Shown here: in pieces, positions 17,956 to 26,548 of the stretch
Layout of the letters: each line of letters opens with the position of its first letter
Numbering within the stretch: position 1 is the first letter of the stretch
Assembly: GCA_902777325.1 (NCBI GenBank)
Contig: CACYTH010000001.1
Coordinates: 158,772-222,771, forward strand
DNA length: 64,000 bases
Source: an uncultured Coriobacteriaceae bacterium
GTDB taxonomy: Bacteria; Actinomycetota; Coriobacteriia; Coriobacteriales; Atopobiaceae
Direction: 5' to 3'
Notes under the pieces: model-generated
Told to the model about the DNA's origin: nothing
The model's input: the letters and a program-made list of their open reading frames with translations, nothing else
Database searches by the model: none
Position numbers and translations under genes: made by a program

Positions 17956-18127
17956 AGATAGCCTCCCCTGACAATGCGGGCGTGTCGTTGCATTTCTCAG
18001 TGCAGCGCGTCGCGGTGCCGCAAGCGATGTGCCTATTCTGCTCAAATGGCATCATCGTGCCGCATGCTCTAGACTGTTACCGTTGCATTTCGCGGCAGAT
18101 ACCGCATCAAGGATTGGAGCAATCACC

Positions 18128-19375
18128 ATGGCAAGCGAGATCCGTGACATCGCCCTGGCTGAGAGTGGACTGCGCAAGATCGAGTGGGTGAGGCGCAACT
18201 GCCCCCTGCTCACCATGCTCAAGGAGGAGTTCAGCGAGACCAGGCCCTTTGCGGGACAGAAGGTCGCCCTGTCCATCCACCTCGAGGCCAAGACGGCCTA
18301 CCTCTGCGAGGTGCTGCAGGCAGGCGGTGCCGAGGTCTACGCCACCGGCTCAAACCCGCTCTCCACGCAGGACGACGTCGTGGCGGCGCTGGTCACCGAG
18401 GGCATCGAGGTCCACGCCTGGCACGCCATCTCCGACGAGGACTACATGCGCTGCATCGACGACGTGCTGGCCGTCGGCCCCACGCTGATCATCGATGACG
18501 GCGGCGACCTCGTGAACCGCGTCCACACCAAGTACCCCGAGCTCATCGACAACATCATCGGCGGCTGCGAGGAGACCACCACGGGCATCATCCGCCTGGA
18601 GGCCATGAACCGCGAGGGCAAGCTCCGCTTCCCCATGGTGCGCGTCAACAACGCCCAGATGAAGCACTTCTTTGACAACCGCTACGGCACCGGCCAGAGC
18701 GTCTGGAACGGCATCAACCGCGCCACCAACCTCGTCGTCGCCGGCAAGATCGCCGTCGTCGCCGGCTACGGCTGGTGCGGCAAGGGCGTCGCCATGCGCG
18801 CCAAGGGCCTGGGCGCCCGCGTCATCGTGACCGAGATCGATCCGGTCAAGGCCATCGAGGCCATCATGGACGGCTTCGACGTCATGCCCATGGCCGAGGC
18901 CGCCAAGCTGGGCGACTTCTTCATCACGGTCACCGGCTGCGAGAAGGTCATCGACGAGGAGGACTTCCTCAACATGCGCGACGGTGCCATCTGCTGCAAC
19001 GCAGGCCACTTCGACTGCGAGGTCGACATGGCCTGGCTGCGCACCAACGCCGTCGAGCAGCGCGACATGCGCGAGAACATCGTGGGCTACAAGCTCACCA
19101 ACGGCAACTGGATCTACGTGCTCGGCGAGGGTCGCCTGGTCAACCTCGCCTGCGGCGACGGGCATCCCGCCGAGATCATGGACATGTCCTTTGCCATCCA
19201 GGCGCTCTCGGCCAAGTACCTGGTGGAGCACCAGGGCAAGCTCGACGAGATGCTCATGGACGTGCCCGACGAGGTCGACTACGACGTGGCCCACAAGAAG
19301 CTCGCCTTCATGGGCAAGGCCATCGACGTGCTGACGCCCGAGCAGGAGCGCTACCTCAACGAGTCCGGCGTGTAG
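18128..19375 (+). CDS. ahcY: Adenosylhomocysteinase (SAH hydrolase)
   Basis: A 415-residue NAD-dependent enzyme that splits SAH into adenosine and homocysteine. Motifs: SIHLEAKTAYL, GCEETTTGI, NRYGTGQSVWNGI, the Rossmann loop GYGWCGKGVAMRAKGLGA, GHFDCEVDM and VNLACGDGHP. It is the short bacterial/archaeal type with GYGWCGKG rather than GYGDVGKG, and it ends at ERYLNESGV without the usual Lys-...-Tyr-Arg-Tyr tail that closes over NAD. Start ATG at 18128 follows GGAG. A terminator follows at 19,399. Confidence 0.95.
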   Translation: MASEIRDIALAESGLRKIEWVRRNCPLLTMLKEEFSETRPFAGQKVALSIHLEAKTAYLCEVLQAGGAEVYATGSNPLSTQDDVVAALVTEGIEVHAWHAISDEDYMRCIDDVLAVGPTLIIDDGGDLVNRVHTKYPELIDNIIGGCEETTTGIIRLEAMNREGKLRFPMVRVNNAQMKHFFDNRYGTGQSVWNGINRATNLVVAGKIAVVAGYGWCGKGVAMRAKGLGARVIVTEIDPVKAIEAIMDGFDVMPMAEAAKLGDFFITVTGCEKVIDEEDFLNMRDGAICCNAGHFDCEVDMAWLRTNAVEQRDMRENIVGYKLTNGNWIYVLGEGRLVNLACGDGHPAEIMDMSFAIQALSAKYLVEHQGKLDEMLMDVPDEVDYDVAHKKLAFMGKAIDVLTPEQERYLNESGV

Positions 19376-19398
19376 GCCAGCCGCCATACGACAAGAGC

Positions 19399-19430
19399 AA
19401 GGGGACGAGACCGCGAGGCCTCGTCCCCTT
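19399..19430 (+). terminator. Terminator of ahcY
   Basis: AAGGGGACGAG pairs with CTCGTCCCCTT around a 10-base loop, followed by TCCTTTGCCTT. It lies 24 bases past the ahcY stop and before the convergent SAM hydrolase gene. Confidence 0.85.
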
Positions 19431-19488
19431 TCCTTTGCCTTGAGCTGGGAAGCCTGCCCGATGGGAGCCCCTCATGCCAGGGTGCTGC

Positions 19489-20337
19489 CTACCAGCGCGG
19501 CGCCTTGGCCAGGGAGAGCTTCCAGCCTGCGCCCGTGCCGATGCCGTACGCCTTGGCAAAGCTGCCCTGGTTGATGGCCACCGCCATGCAGTCGAGGCTG
19601 TTGGCGTACACCAGCGGCTCGCCCACGTAGACGTCGGCAAAGCTGTGCGCGTACGTGAGGAAGTTGCGGTAGACCGTGCGCGTGCCGTCGGAGATCGAGA
19701 CCTCCACGCGGTCGCCGTAGGCCACGCCCAGCTGCTCGAACTGCGTGCGCGGGATGTTGGTCCAGAGGCTGCCAAAGCGGACGTCGAGCACGTCGATGGA
19801 CCCGGTTGCCGTCATGCCGTCGCAGGTCGACTCCATCACGGGCAGCTCGATGAGGCCGGCGGGATCGATGGCGGGACCCACCTGCTCGAAGCTTATGACC
19901 CCAGATGCCAGGCGCGCGCCCGTGTAGGCAAAGACGTCACGGCCGTGGAAGGTGTAGCTGGCGCTCGACCCAGCCAGACGGTTGACCGACTCGTCGATGA
20001 CGCGCGCCTCCTCGATGCCCATCATCCGCTTGGTGTGCGTGAGGGTCCCGTTGTCGGGCGTCACCACGTATTGGCCGCCGGTCGTGCGCACCACCACGCT
20101 CAGCCGGTCCGACCCCACGCCGGGATCGACCACGCTGACGAAGACGGTCCCCTCGGGCCAATAGGACAAGGTCTGGATGAGGCGATATGATGCCTCCCAG
20201 ATGTCGTAGACAGGGATCTCGTGCGTCAGGTCGAACACGCGCAGGGTGGGCGACACCCCCAGCGCGACGCCGTACATCGCACTGACGGCACCGTCGGCGG
20301 TACCAAAGTCTGACTGTAGAACCAAAGCAGCGCTCAT
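19489..20337 (-). CDS. SAM hydroxide adenosyltransferase (DUF62 family), copy 2
   Basis: A 282-residue paralogue of the protein at 5,523-6,374, with the same blocks: LQSDFGTADGAVSAMYG, VVDPGVGS, TPDNGTLTH, FHGRDVFAYTGARLASG and GIGTGAGW. It probably converts SAM and water to adenosine and methionine. The start is the ATG at 20337 behind GGGGAG. It converges with ahcY, so adenosine-producing enzymes face each other here. The two copies differ at many positions, so the duplication is not recent. Confidence 0.86.
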   Translation of the reverse strand: MSAALVLQSDFGTADGAVSAMYGVALGVSPTLRVFDLTHEIPVYDIWEASYRLIQTLSYWPEGTVFVSVVDPGVGSDRLSVVVRTTGGQYVVTPDNGTLTHTKRMMGIEEARVIDESVNRLAGSSASYTFHGRDVFAYTGARLASGVISFEQVGPAIDPAGLIELPVMESTCDGMTATGSIDVLDVRFGSLWTNIPRTQFEQLGVAYGDRVEVSISDGTRTVYRNFLTYAHSFADVYVGEPLVYANSLDCMAVAINQGSFAKAYGIGTGAGWKLSLAKAPRW

Positions 20338-20536
20338 GTGACATCTCCCCATGCAGCAGAACCGACAGCCGTGCCCGTCGCACCGCTGCCGTGGGCGGTG
20401 GCAAAGCCGATCCCATCTTCACACCGATACCGGCCAAATTCAACGCAGGTTCTTCAAAAAATGGCGCAAATGTCTCCATTCCCCTTGTGACCTCGCCCTT
20501 CTTCCATGCATACTTTGAGCGTCGAAAGGGGCCCGT

Positions 20537-21454
20537 ATGTTTGTGTGTCAGCTCTTCGTTTGGTTTGTCCTGTACAGCATCGTGGGTTGGATCTGGGAGT
20601 CGGCCTACTGCACCGTCATAGAGCACAAATGGCAGAACCGCGGCTTTCTGTATGGGCCCTACTGCCCCATCTACGGAACGGGCATCGTGGGCATCATGCT
20701 GCTGTGGCACACCGTGCTCGAGCGCGGTGAGACCCCCGCCTGGTACCAGGTGTTTCTCGTGGTCATGGTGGGCAGCGCCATCCTCGAGTACGCGACCCAC
20801 TGGGCCTTGGAGAAGCTCTTCCACGCCTACTGGTGGGACTACTCCAACATGCCCCTCAACCTCAACGGGCGCATCTGCCTGCCCGCCTCGGTCTTCTTCG
20901 GGCTGGGCGGCCTTCTGGTGGTCTACGTCCTCTACGGGCCGACCACGCGCCTGATCACCTCGGCCGACCCCCTGGCAACCGAGCTGTTCTCGCTGGTGCT
21001 GATGGCCATCATCGCGGCAGACACCGCCATCACCGCATCCTCGCTGGCAAGCATCGCCCGGACCGCCTCCAACATCAACAGGAGCGTCAACGCGCACATG
21101 GACCGCTTTGTGGCCAAGGCCGAGGACAAGCGCCAGTCCATCGCGACGGAAATCAGCGAGCAGCGCGAGCAGGCCGCGCAGGCCATCCGCGATGCCGGCG
21201 AGTCGCTGCGAGGACGCGAGGAGGCCATCTACCGCGAGGCCGAGGACCAGGAGAGGGAGCGCTCGCAGCGCATCGCCCAGGAGCGCGAGCGCTTTGCCTC
21301 GCGCGTGCGCAGGCGCCAGCTCAACCAGATGGGCGCGGCAGCCCGCCTGGCGGCGCAGCGCGCAAAGGGCGCCGTCACCTCCATCGAAAAGGCCGACCTG
21401 CCCGGATACGACCAGCTCACCGAGCTCTGGCACGACCTTCTCGAGAAGAACTAG
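20537..21454 (+). CDS. CmpB-type putative ABC transporter permease with coiled-coil tail, copy 1
   Basis: A 305-residue membrane protein of the ABC_trans_CmpB family (PF06541). Five or so hydrophobic segments include the family hallmarks GWIWESAYC, RGFLYGPYCPIYG and ATHWALEKLF-WDYS. After the membrane part (residue ~180) comes a long Arg/Glu/Gln-rich helical tail (AEDKRQSIATEISEQREQAAQ ...), probably a cytosolic coiled coil. Function is unknown despite the name. ATG at 20537 follows GAAAGGGG. A second member lies at 37,583-38,551. Confidence 0.8.
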   Translation: MFVCQLFVWFVLYSIVGWIWESAYCTVIEHKWQNRGFLYGPYCPIYGTGIVGIMLLWHTVLERGETPAWYQVFLVVMVGSAILEYATHWALEKLFHAYWWDYSNMPLNLNGRICLPASVFFGLGGLLVVYVLYGPTTRLITSADPLATELFSLVLMAIIAADTAITASSLASIARTASNINRSVNAHMDRFVAKAEDKRQSIATEISEQREQAAQAIRDAGESLRGREEAIYREAEDQERERSQRIAQERERFASRVRRRQLNQMGAAARLAAQRAKGAVTSIEKADLPGYDQLTELWHDLLEKN

Positions 21455-21475
21455 CCGAGTACCAATACGACCAGA

Positions 21476-21513
21476 ACGCGCGGGCTGGAGGCGATCGCCT
21501 CCAGCCCGCGCGT
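21476..21513. terminator. Bidirectional terminator, 38-bp perfect palindrome
   Basis: Every base from 21476 to 21513 pairs symmetrically about the centre GCGATCGC. It lies between the stops of the convergent CmpB and TetR genes. There is no strong T-tract on either side. Confidence 0.75.
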
Positions 21514-21535
21514 CACGTAAGGCCTGTGTCCGAAC

Positions 21536-22081
21536 CTACCCGCTCAGGGCCTCCCTGCGCTTCTGCATGATGAACGCGGTCATGTCCTCCATGGACAGCA
21601 CGCAGCCGCCACCGACCCACTGGCAGATGACCGTCGCCGTGCCGGCAGCCATGTACGTGCGCTTCATTGCCTCGAGCGCCGAGTCGTCCTGCCCATCGGC
21701 GGTCGGAAGCGCATCCAGCGTGAAGGCAAAGAGGCGGTTCCTGAAGGTCTTGTCGGCACTGCCGTCGAGCAGCATCTGCAGCTGGTCGGCATTGTCGTGG
21801 TACAGCTTGAGGATCTCGAGGAGGGAGCGCTCGAACCGCTCCGTCTCGTCGTCCCCCGACAGGAGCTCGCCCCGCGGGGCAAGCGACTCGACCTCGGCAA
21901 ACAGCTCGTCGAGCGCATCGTCGACGACACTCTGCAGCGAGCCGTATGCCCGATAGTAGCTCGTGCGGCTCACGCCCGCCCTCTCGACCACCTCGCTCAC
22001 CGCGATGTCATCGATGGAGCGCTCCCTCAGCAGCTCGAATAGTGCCCTCTGTATGCGACGCTTGCTATTGAGTTTTACCAT
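21536..22081 (-). CDS. TetR/AcrR-family transcriptional regulator
   Basis: A 181-residue one-domain regulator with an N-terminal helix-turn-helix (RRIQRALFELLRERSIDDIAVSEVVERAGVSRTSYYRAYGS) and a variable C-terminal ligand domain. The start is the ATG at 22081, six bases behind GGAGGG; the track-length frame upstream is spurious. It diverges from pepT, so it may control pepT and the exporter that follows, as well as itself. A candidate operator lies at 22,104-22,118. The ligand is unknown. Confidence 0.85.
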   Translation of the reverse strand: MVKLNSKRRIQRALFELLRERSIDDIAVSEVVERAGVSRTSYYRAYGSLQSVVDDALDELFAEVESLAPRGELLSGDDETERFERSLLEILKLYHDNADQLQMLLDGSADKTFRNRLFAFTLDALPTADGQDDSALEAMKRTYMAAGTATVICQWVGGGCVLSMEDMTAFIMQKRREALSG

Positions 22082-22103
22082 CTTGTTCCCTCCCAAGCGC
22101 AAT

Positions 22104-22118
22104 GTTACAAGATGCAAC
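22104..22118. promoter_or_regulatory. Candidate TetR operator
   Basis: The imperfect palindrome GTTACAAGATGCAAC lies in the divergent gap, 22 bases upstream of the TetR start and 117 bases upstream of pepT. Its position and symmetry fit an operator. Confidence 0.35.
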
Positions 22119-22235
22119 GCAAAAAAGCGACAGGTGACAATGCCAACATGCAATGGGTGCCGCGCGGCTGGCACGCCAGGCAATCTGGTCCTACAATCCA
22201 AGCTGCACGAACCCGCCAGAGCATGGGAGCAGCCA

Positions 22236-23489
22236 ATGAGCGCCATCGTCGATCGTCTGGTCAAGTATTGCCGGATTCCCTCGCAGTCCAACCCCCAGAC
22301 GTCAGCAACCGTCCCCTCGACGGCGAGCCAGTTCGCCATGGTCGAGGCGCTTGCCGAGGACCTCCGCGCGCTTGGCGCCCTTGACGTGCGCGTAGACGAG
22401 CACGCCTACCTCACCGCCCACTGGCCTGCCAGCCCCGGCCTGGGGGACCTGCCGGCACTGGGCTTCTGCTGCCACGTCGACACGGCCTTCCAAAGCTACG
22501 GCGATCCCGTCTTTCCGCAGGTCCGACGCTACGAGGGAGGCGAGCTTGTCATAGGCACCGGGCGCGACGGGCGCACCGTGGCCATAAGTCCCGCCACCAA
22601 CCCGCAGCTTGCGCACATGGTGGGCTGGGAGCTCGTCACCACCGACGGGACCTCGCTTTTGGGCGGTGACGACAAGGCGGGTGACGCCGCCTGCCTCGAG
22701 CTTCTCGCACGGCTCAAGGCGGACCCGGCCCTCCCCCACCCACGCCTCTCCCTTGCCTTTGTCCCCGACGAGGAGATCGGTCACGGGGCCGCGCTGCTCG
22801 ACCTCGAGGCCTTTGGCGCGCCGTGGGGCTACACCATCGACGGCGGACCCCTGGGCGAGATCTGCTACGAGACCTTCAACGCCGTGGAGGCCCACGTGCG
22901 CGCGCACGGGGTATCGGTGCACACGGGCACGGCCAAGGGACACATGGTCAATGCCTCCGAGGCAATCATGCGCTTTCACCAGCTCCTGCCGGCAGCCGAG
23001 CGCCCCGAGTACACCGAGGGCTACGACGGGTTCTACTTCCTCGAGCGCCTGGAGGGAAGCTGCGAGGAGGCGGTGGCCGACTACATCATCCGCGACCACG
23101 ACCGCCGCAAGGTGGAGCAGCGCATGCAGGTCATGCGCCAGGCGGTGCGGCTGGTAAATGGCCAATATGGCTCCGAGGTGCTCGAGATCGAGATGAGCGA
23201 GCAGTACCGAAACCTGGCCGACGTTGTCACGCGTCCGGAGAACGCGCACCTCATTGCCAACGCGAAGGCCGCCTTTGCCGCGTGCGGCGTTGAGCCGTAC
23301 TGCGTGCCCATGCGCGGAGGCACGGACGGCTCACAGCTGTCGTTCAGGGGGTTCCCGTGCATCAACCTCTCCGCCTGCTACTACAACGCCCATGGTGTTC
23401 GGGAGTTTGTGCCGGTCCCCGAGCTCGAGCGGCTGGTGGACGTGCTGGTGGAGCTCGTGGGGCTCTATGCGCGGCCTCAGCGGGGATAA
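22236..23489 (+). CDS. pepT: Peptidase T-like tripeptide aminopeptidase (M20B)
   Basis: A 417-residue zinc metallopeptidase that would release the N-terminal residue of tripeptides in the cytosol. Metal and active-site motifs: GFCCHVDTAFQS (HxD), GGDDKAGDAACLELL (bridging Asp), PDEEIGHGA (catalytic Glu pair), MRGGTDGSQLSFRGFPC and the final His-bearing YYNAHGVREFV. Length fits the family. Start ATG at 22236 is six bases behind GGGAG. The DMT exporter begins 13 bases after its stop, so they are probably one operon. Confidence 0.88.
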   Translation: MSAIVDRLVKYCRIPSQSNPQTSATVPSTASQFAMVEALAEDLRALGALDVRVDEHAYLTAHWPASPGLGDLPALGFCCHVDTAFQSYGDPVFPQVRRYEGGELVIGTGRDGRTVAISPATNPQLAHMVGWELVTTDGTSLLGGDDKAGDAACLELLARLKADPALPHPRLSLAFVPDEEIGHGAALLDLEAFGAPWGYTIDGGPLGEICYETFNAVEAHVRAHGVSVHTGTAKGHMVNASEAIMRFHQLLPAAERPEYTEGYDGFYFLERLEGSCEEAVADYIIRDHDRRKVEQRMQVMRQAVRLVNGQYGSEVLEIEMSEQYRNLADVVTRPENAHLIANAKAAFAACGVEPYCVPMRGGTDGSQLSFRGFPCINLSACYYNAHGVREFVPVPELERLVDVLVELVGLYARPQRG

Positions 23490-23502
23490 CGGGACTCCAG
23501 CG

Positions 23503-24360
23503 ATGCTTTTTCTCCTGTTGGCGACAATCGCAAGCGCGGGCAACGCGCTCACCATGAAGTTCACGGGGTCGCGCAGCGACAACGCGTGGGCGCTCTTGCT
23601 CTTCAACTACCTTGCGGCAACGGCCCTCTCCGCAGCCTCGGCCTTCCGGGTAGGGCTCGCCCTTGCACAGGTTGCGCCCCGAACGTGGGCATTGGGCCTG
23701 GTCGCGGGCGCGTTCTTTGTCGCGACCTTCGCCCTGTTGCAGCACAACGTGCGCATGAACGGGGCGACTGTCTCCTCCTCGCTCTTCCGCATGGGTGCCG
23801 TCATCCCCATGATCCTCTCGATAGCGCTGTTCGGCGAGTACCCCACCTTCGTCGGTGCTTGCGGCATCGCAGTTGCGATCGCGGCAACCACGTTGCTGGC
23901 AATTCCACCGAAGGGCAAGGTGACAACAGACGCGGTCACGCCTTCCGCCCGAAGGTTCCTCATCCCCATGGTCCTCGCCGGAGGTCTCGCCGACACCATG
24001 CCCAAGGTCTTCGAAACCGTCGGGGACCCCGCGCACGAGGAGGCCTACATCCTCATGACCTTTGCGACGGCGTTTGCCGTCTGCCTCGCGATGCTTCTCA
24101 AGGAGCGTGAGCGGCCAGCCGGGGTCGACGTCGCCTGTGGGACCATGCTTGGGATATTCAACTTCTTCTCGACCGACCTCATGCTCCGCGCGCTGATCGA
24201 ACTTCCCGCCTACGTGGTATACACGGGTTTCAGCATGGGAGTCGTCCTCATCGTGTATGCGGCAAACGTCCTGGTCATGCATGAGCGGCTCACGCGGCGC
24301 GACCATGTCGCCCTCGCGCTCGTCATTCTGGCGCTGGCGCTCATCAACCTGCCAGGCTAG
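23503..24360 (+). CDS. EamA/DMT-type exporter, ten TM segments
   Basis: A 285-residue membrane protein with ten predicted helices in two five-helix halves, as in the drug/metabolite transporter superfamily. Visible segments include LFLLLATIASAGNALTM, LLLFNYLAATALSAAS, VAGAFFVATFALL, FLIPMVLAGGLADTM and VALALVILALALINL. The proposed start is the ATG at 23503, with a weak GGGA upstream, so translation may be coupled to pepT. Solute unknown; export of an amino acid or peptide product would fit the neighbour. Confidence 0.72.
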   Translation: MLFLLLATIASAGNALTMKFTGSRSDNAWALLLFNYLAATALSAASAFRVGLALAQVAPRTWALGLVAGAFFVATFALLQHNVRMNGATVSSSLFRMGAVIPMILSIALFGEYPTFVGACGIAVAIAATTLLAIPPKGKVTTDAVTPSARRFLIPMVLAGGLADTMPKVFETVGDPAHEEAYILMTFATAFAVCLAMLLKERERPAGVDVACGTMLGIFNFFSTDLMLRALIELPAYVVYTGFSMGVVLIVYAANVLVMHERLTRRDHVALALVILALALINLPG

Positions 24361-24436
24361 GGCCTCTGCCCGGAGAAGTGCGCACTTTTTCCGTACGCGG
24401 ATGCCTTGACGCACGCCATGACCTGTGCCAAGGTAT

Positions 24437-24534
24437 CCTAGAACGTCACCGGACTCGGTGGCGAGATAGTCGGAGGGTCTAGAAGACCGGAGAAGACACG
24501 CCGTTTTGGCACCGTCTCTTCGGCCTTTTGTTTT
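24437..24534 (+). ncRNA. Transcription-attenuating riboswitch candidate upstream of MATE exporter (possibly guanidine-IV / mepA type)
   Basis: A compact fold precedes a terminator. CTAGA (24438-24442) pairs with TCTAG (24478-24482). Inside is hairpin CACCG-GACT-CGGTG (24447-24460), whose loop GACT matches AGTC at 24468-24471, a possible pseudoknot. A second hairpin GGTCT-AGA-AGACC (24476-24488) overlaps the left arm of a terminator (24487-24523) that ends in CCTTTTGTTTT (24524-24534), just before the exporter's ribosome site. The exclusive pairings are what a switch needs. The guanidine-IV (mepA motif) class is my guess because it controls MATE genes; I cannot confirm its consensus. Confidence 0.6.
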
Positions 24535-24549
24535 AGGGAGACATTGTTC

Positions 24550-25914
24550 ATGGCTGAGCTTGAGCTGTCACAAGAGGACGAGCTGCGGGAGCTGTACCTG
24601 GCGACCGCGCCAACTCACCTGTTTCTCAAGGCTGCGGCGCCGGGCGCCATCTCGATGCTGGCATCGGCGCTCTACGACGTGCTTGATGGCGTCATCGTCG
24701 GCCAGCTGCTCGGATCGACGGCGTTTGCCGCAGTCAACCTTGCCATGCCGTTTGTGATTCTCGTCTTTGCCGTGGGCGACCTCATTGGCGTGGGCTCGTC
24801 GGTGCCCATCGCCATCGCGCTCGGTGCGGGCGAGGAGAAGCGCGCCAACAACGTGTTCACCTGCGCGGTGCTGGGGATCTTTCTGCTTGGTGCGGCGCTT
24901 GGGGCCGCCTTCTGGATGGCGGCGCCCGCCATCATGGCAGCCCTCGGGGCCACGGGCCAGCTCGCGGAGGATGCCGTCATCTTCCTGCGCGTCTATGCCG
25001 TGGGTGCGCCCGTGACCTCCATGATGTTCGCCATCGACAACTTCCTGCGCATCTGCGGCAAGATCCGCGGAAGCCTCGCCCTCAACGTCTTCATGGCGGT
25101 GTTCGGCGCCATCTGCGAGTACAGTCTCGTGCGCTACGCGAGCCTCGGCGTCTTTGGCGCCGCTCTCGGCTATGTCCTCGCGCTTACCGTGAGCGCGGCG
25201 ATCGGCATGGTGCCCTTCCTCCTTGGCCGCTACCAGCTGCGCTTCGTGCGACCGCAGCTCTCCCCCGAGCTCGTGCGCGAGATCACCAGCGCGGGCATGC
25301 CGGCCTTCCTCAACAACGTCGCCGGACGCGTCACCTCGGTGCTTCTCAACGCGGCGCTGCTCGCGCAGGGCGGCGAGGACGCCGTCGCGGTCTACGGCGT
25401 GCTCATGTACGCGAGTGGCGTGATCTTCCCCCTGCTCTATGGCACCTGCGACTCGCTGCAGCCGGCCGTGGGCTACAACCTCGGGGCACGGCGCATCGAC
25501 CGCGTGGTCAAGCTCGAGAAGCGCATCTTCGTGGCCTGCGCGGCACTCTCCGTCACGCTTGCCGCGGCGATGCTGGTCTTCCCGCGCGAGCTCACGCTGC
25601 TGTTTATGGCCGACGCCTCCGACGCCATCCTCACCATGGCGGGCCCGGCGTTCCGGCTCTTCTCGATCGCATACTTCCTGCGCTGGCTGCCCATGGCCAC
25701 GCAGGCCTTCTACACCGCCATCGAGCGCCCCAAGCCCGCGTCGGCCTTCTCGCTCTTCTCGGTGCTGGTGGCCCCCGTCGCCGCGCTCGTCATCCTGCAG
25801 CCCCTCGGGCTCAACGGCCTGTGGCTCAACCTTCCCGTGGCCACGCTGGCGAGCACCGTGGTGGCAGCCTACATGCTCGTGGAGCTGCGCAGGGAGCTTC
25901 GTGGCGAGCGCTAG
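24550..25914 (+). CDS. MATE-family multidrug efflux transporter
   Basis: A 454-residue membrane protein with twelve helices in two halves, family MatE (DinF/MepA/NorM group). Typical segments: FLKAAAPGAISMLASALYDVLDG, FAAVNLAMPFVILVFAVGDLIGVGSS, DNFLRICGKIRGSLALNV, LLYGTCDSLQPAVGYNLGARR and FFTAIERPKPA-like C-half. It exports cationic drugs or small metabolites using Na+ or H+. Start ATG at 24550 is nine bases behind GGGAG; a TTG at 24544 is too close to it. Its leader holds a riboswitch candidate. Confidence 0.88.
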   Translation: MAELELSQEDELRELYLATAPTHLFLKAAAPGAISMLASALYDVLDGVIVGQLLGSTAFAAVNLAMPFVILVFAVGDLIGVGSSVPIAIALGAGEEKRANNVFTCAVLGIFLLGAALGAAFWMAAPAIMAALGATGQLAEDAVIFLRVYAVGAPVTSMMFAIDNFLRICGKIRGSLALNVFMAVFGAICEYSLVRYASLGVFGAALGYVLALTVSAAIGMVPFLLGRYQLRFVRPQLSPELVREITSAGMPAFLNNVAGRVTSVLLNAALLAQGGEDAVAVYGVLMYASGVIFPLLYGTCDSLQPAVGYNLGARRIDRVVKLEKRIFVACAALSVTLAAAMLVFPRELTLLFMADASDAILTMAGPAFRLFSIAYFLRWLPMATQAFYTAIERPKPASAFSLFSVLVAPVAALVILQPLGLNGLWLNLPVATLASTVVAAYMLVELRRELRGER

Positions 25915-25935
25915 CACCTAGGTGCGCAGCTCGTC

Positions 25936-26487
25936 TCAGAGGCGCATCCCGAAGACGAGTCCGTCCTCCTCGTAGTGCGGCAGACGGCTGAAGCCCATGT
26001 GCTCGTAGAAGCCCGCCGCGCGCTGGTTGGCCGCCGCCACGCCAAAGGCGATGCCCGGCACGCCCGCCTCGCGGAGATGCGCGAGAAGCGCCTCGATGAG
26101 CGCACGTCCGCTGCCACCACCCGTGTAGGGCTCCTCGATGTCGATGTGCAGGTGCGCGGGATACTCGTCCGCCGTGACGGCAAAGGCCTTGTACTCGCCC
26201 GCAACGCGCGCTGCATACTCGGGGCCAAGCGCCTCGATCTGCCTGCGATACGGCTCGAAAGTCCGCTTCCAGGCCTCGAAGTCCTCGGCGCAGAGCGTGT
26301 AGCCATGCGCCTTGCCGTCATCGCCGAGCAGCATGAAGCAGGTGCCGTGCTCCAGGTAGGGCTCCAGGTACATGAGCAGGGTAAAGCGGCCGTGCGTCTG
26401 CTCGGTGCGCGCCCGCTCGCTTGCGGTCGCAAGGCACACCGCACGCATCTCGTCGGCATGGTCTGGGGTGTAGGGCACAACGCGCAT
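25936..26487 (-). CDS. GNAT-family N-acetyltransferase
   Basis: A 183-residue protein of the GNAT superfamily. Acetyl-CoA is bound by the segment HIDIEEPYTGGGSGRALIEALLAHL (motif A, with the GGGSGRA loop), followed by GVAAANQRAAGFYEHMGFSRLPHY (motif B). The N-terminal half is a long region found in relatives that act on small amines. Substrate unknown. Start ATG at 26487 has AGAAGGGA seven bases upstream. It converges with the MATE gene, 21 bases between stops. Confidence 0.87.
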   Translation of the reverse strand: MRVVPYTPDHADEMRAVCLATASERARTEQTHGRFTLLMYLEPYLEHGTCFMLLGDDGKAHGYTLCAEDFEAWKRTFEPYRRQIEALGPEYAARVAGEYKAFAVTADEYPAHLHIDIEEPYTGGGSGRALIEALLAHLREAGVPGIAFGVAAANQRAAGFYEHMGFSRLPHYEEDGLVFGMRL

Positions 26488-26548
26488 GCCGGGGTCCCTT
26501 CTCTCGCATGGCACACCTGCTCCGTGGGGGCTCGTGCGCCGCACACCA

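Noticed and set aside
18000..18127. SAH or SAM riboswitch upstream of ahcY
   Set aside because: The leader lacks the conserved core sequences of those classes and shows no convincing multi-stem fold.
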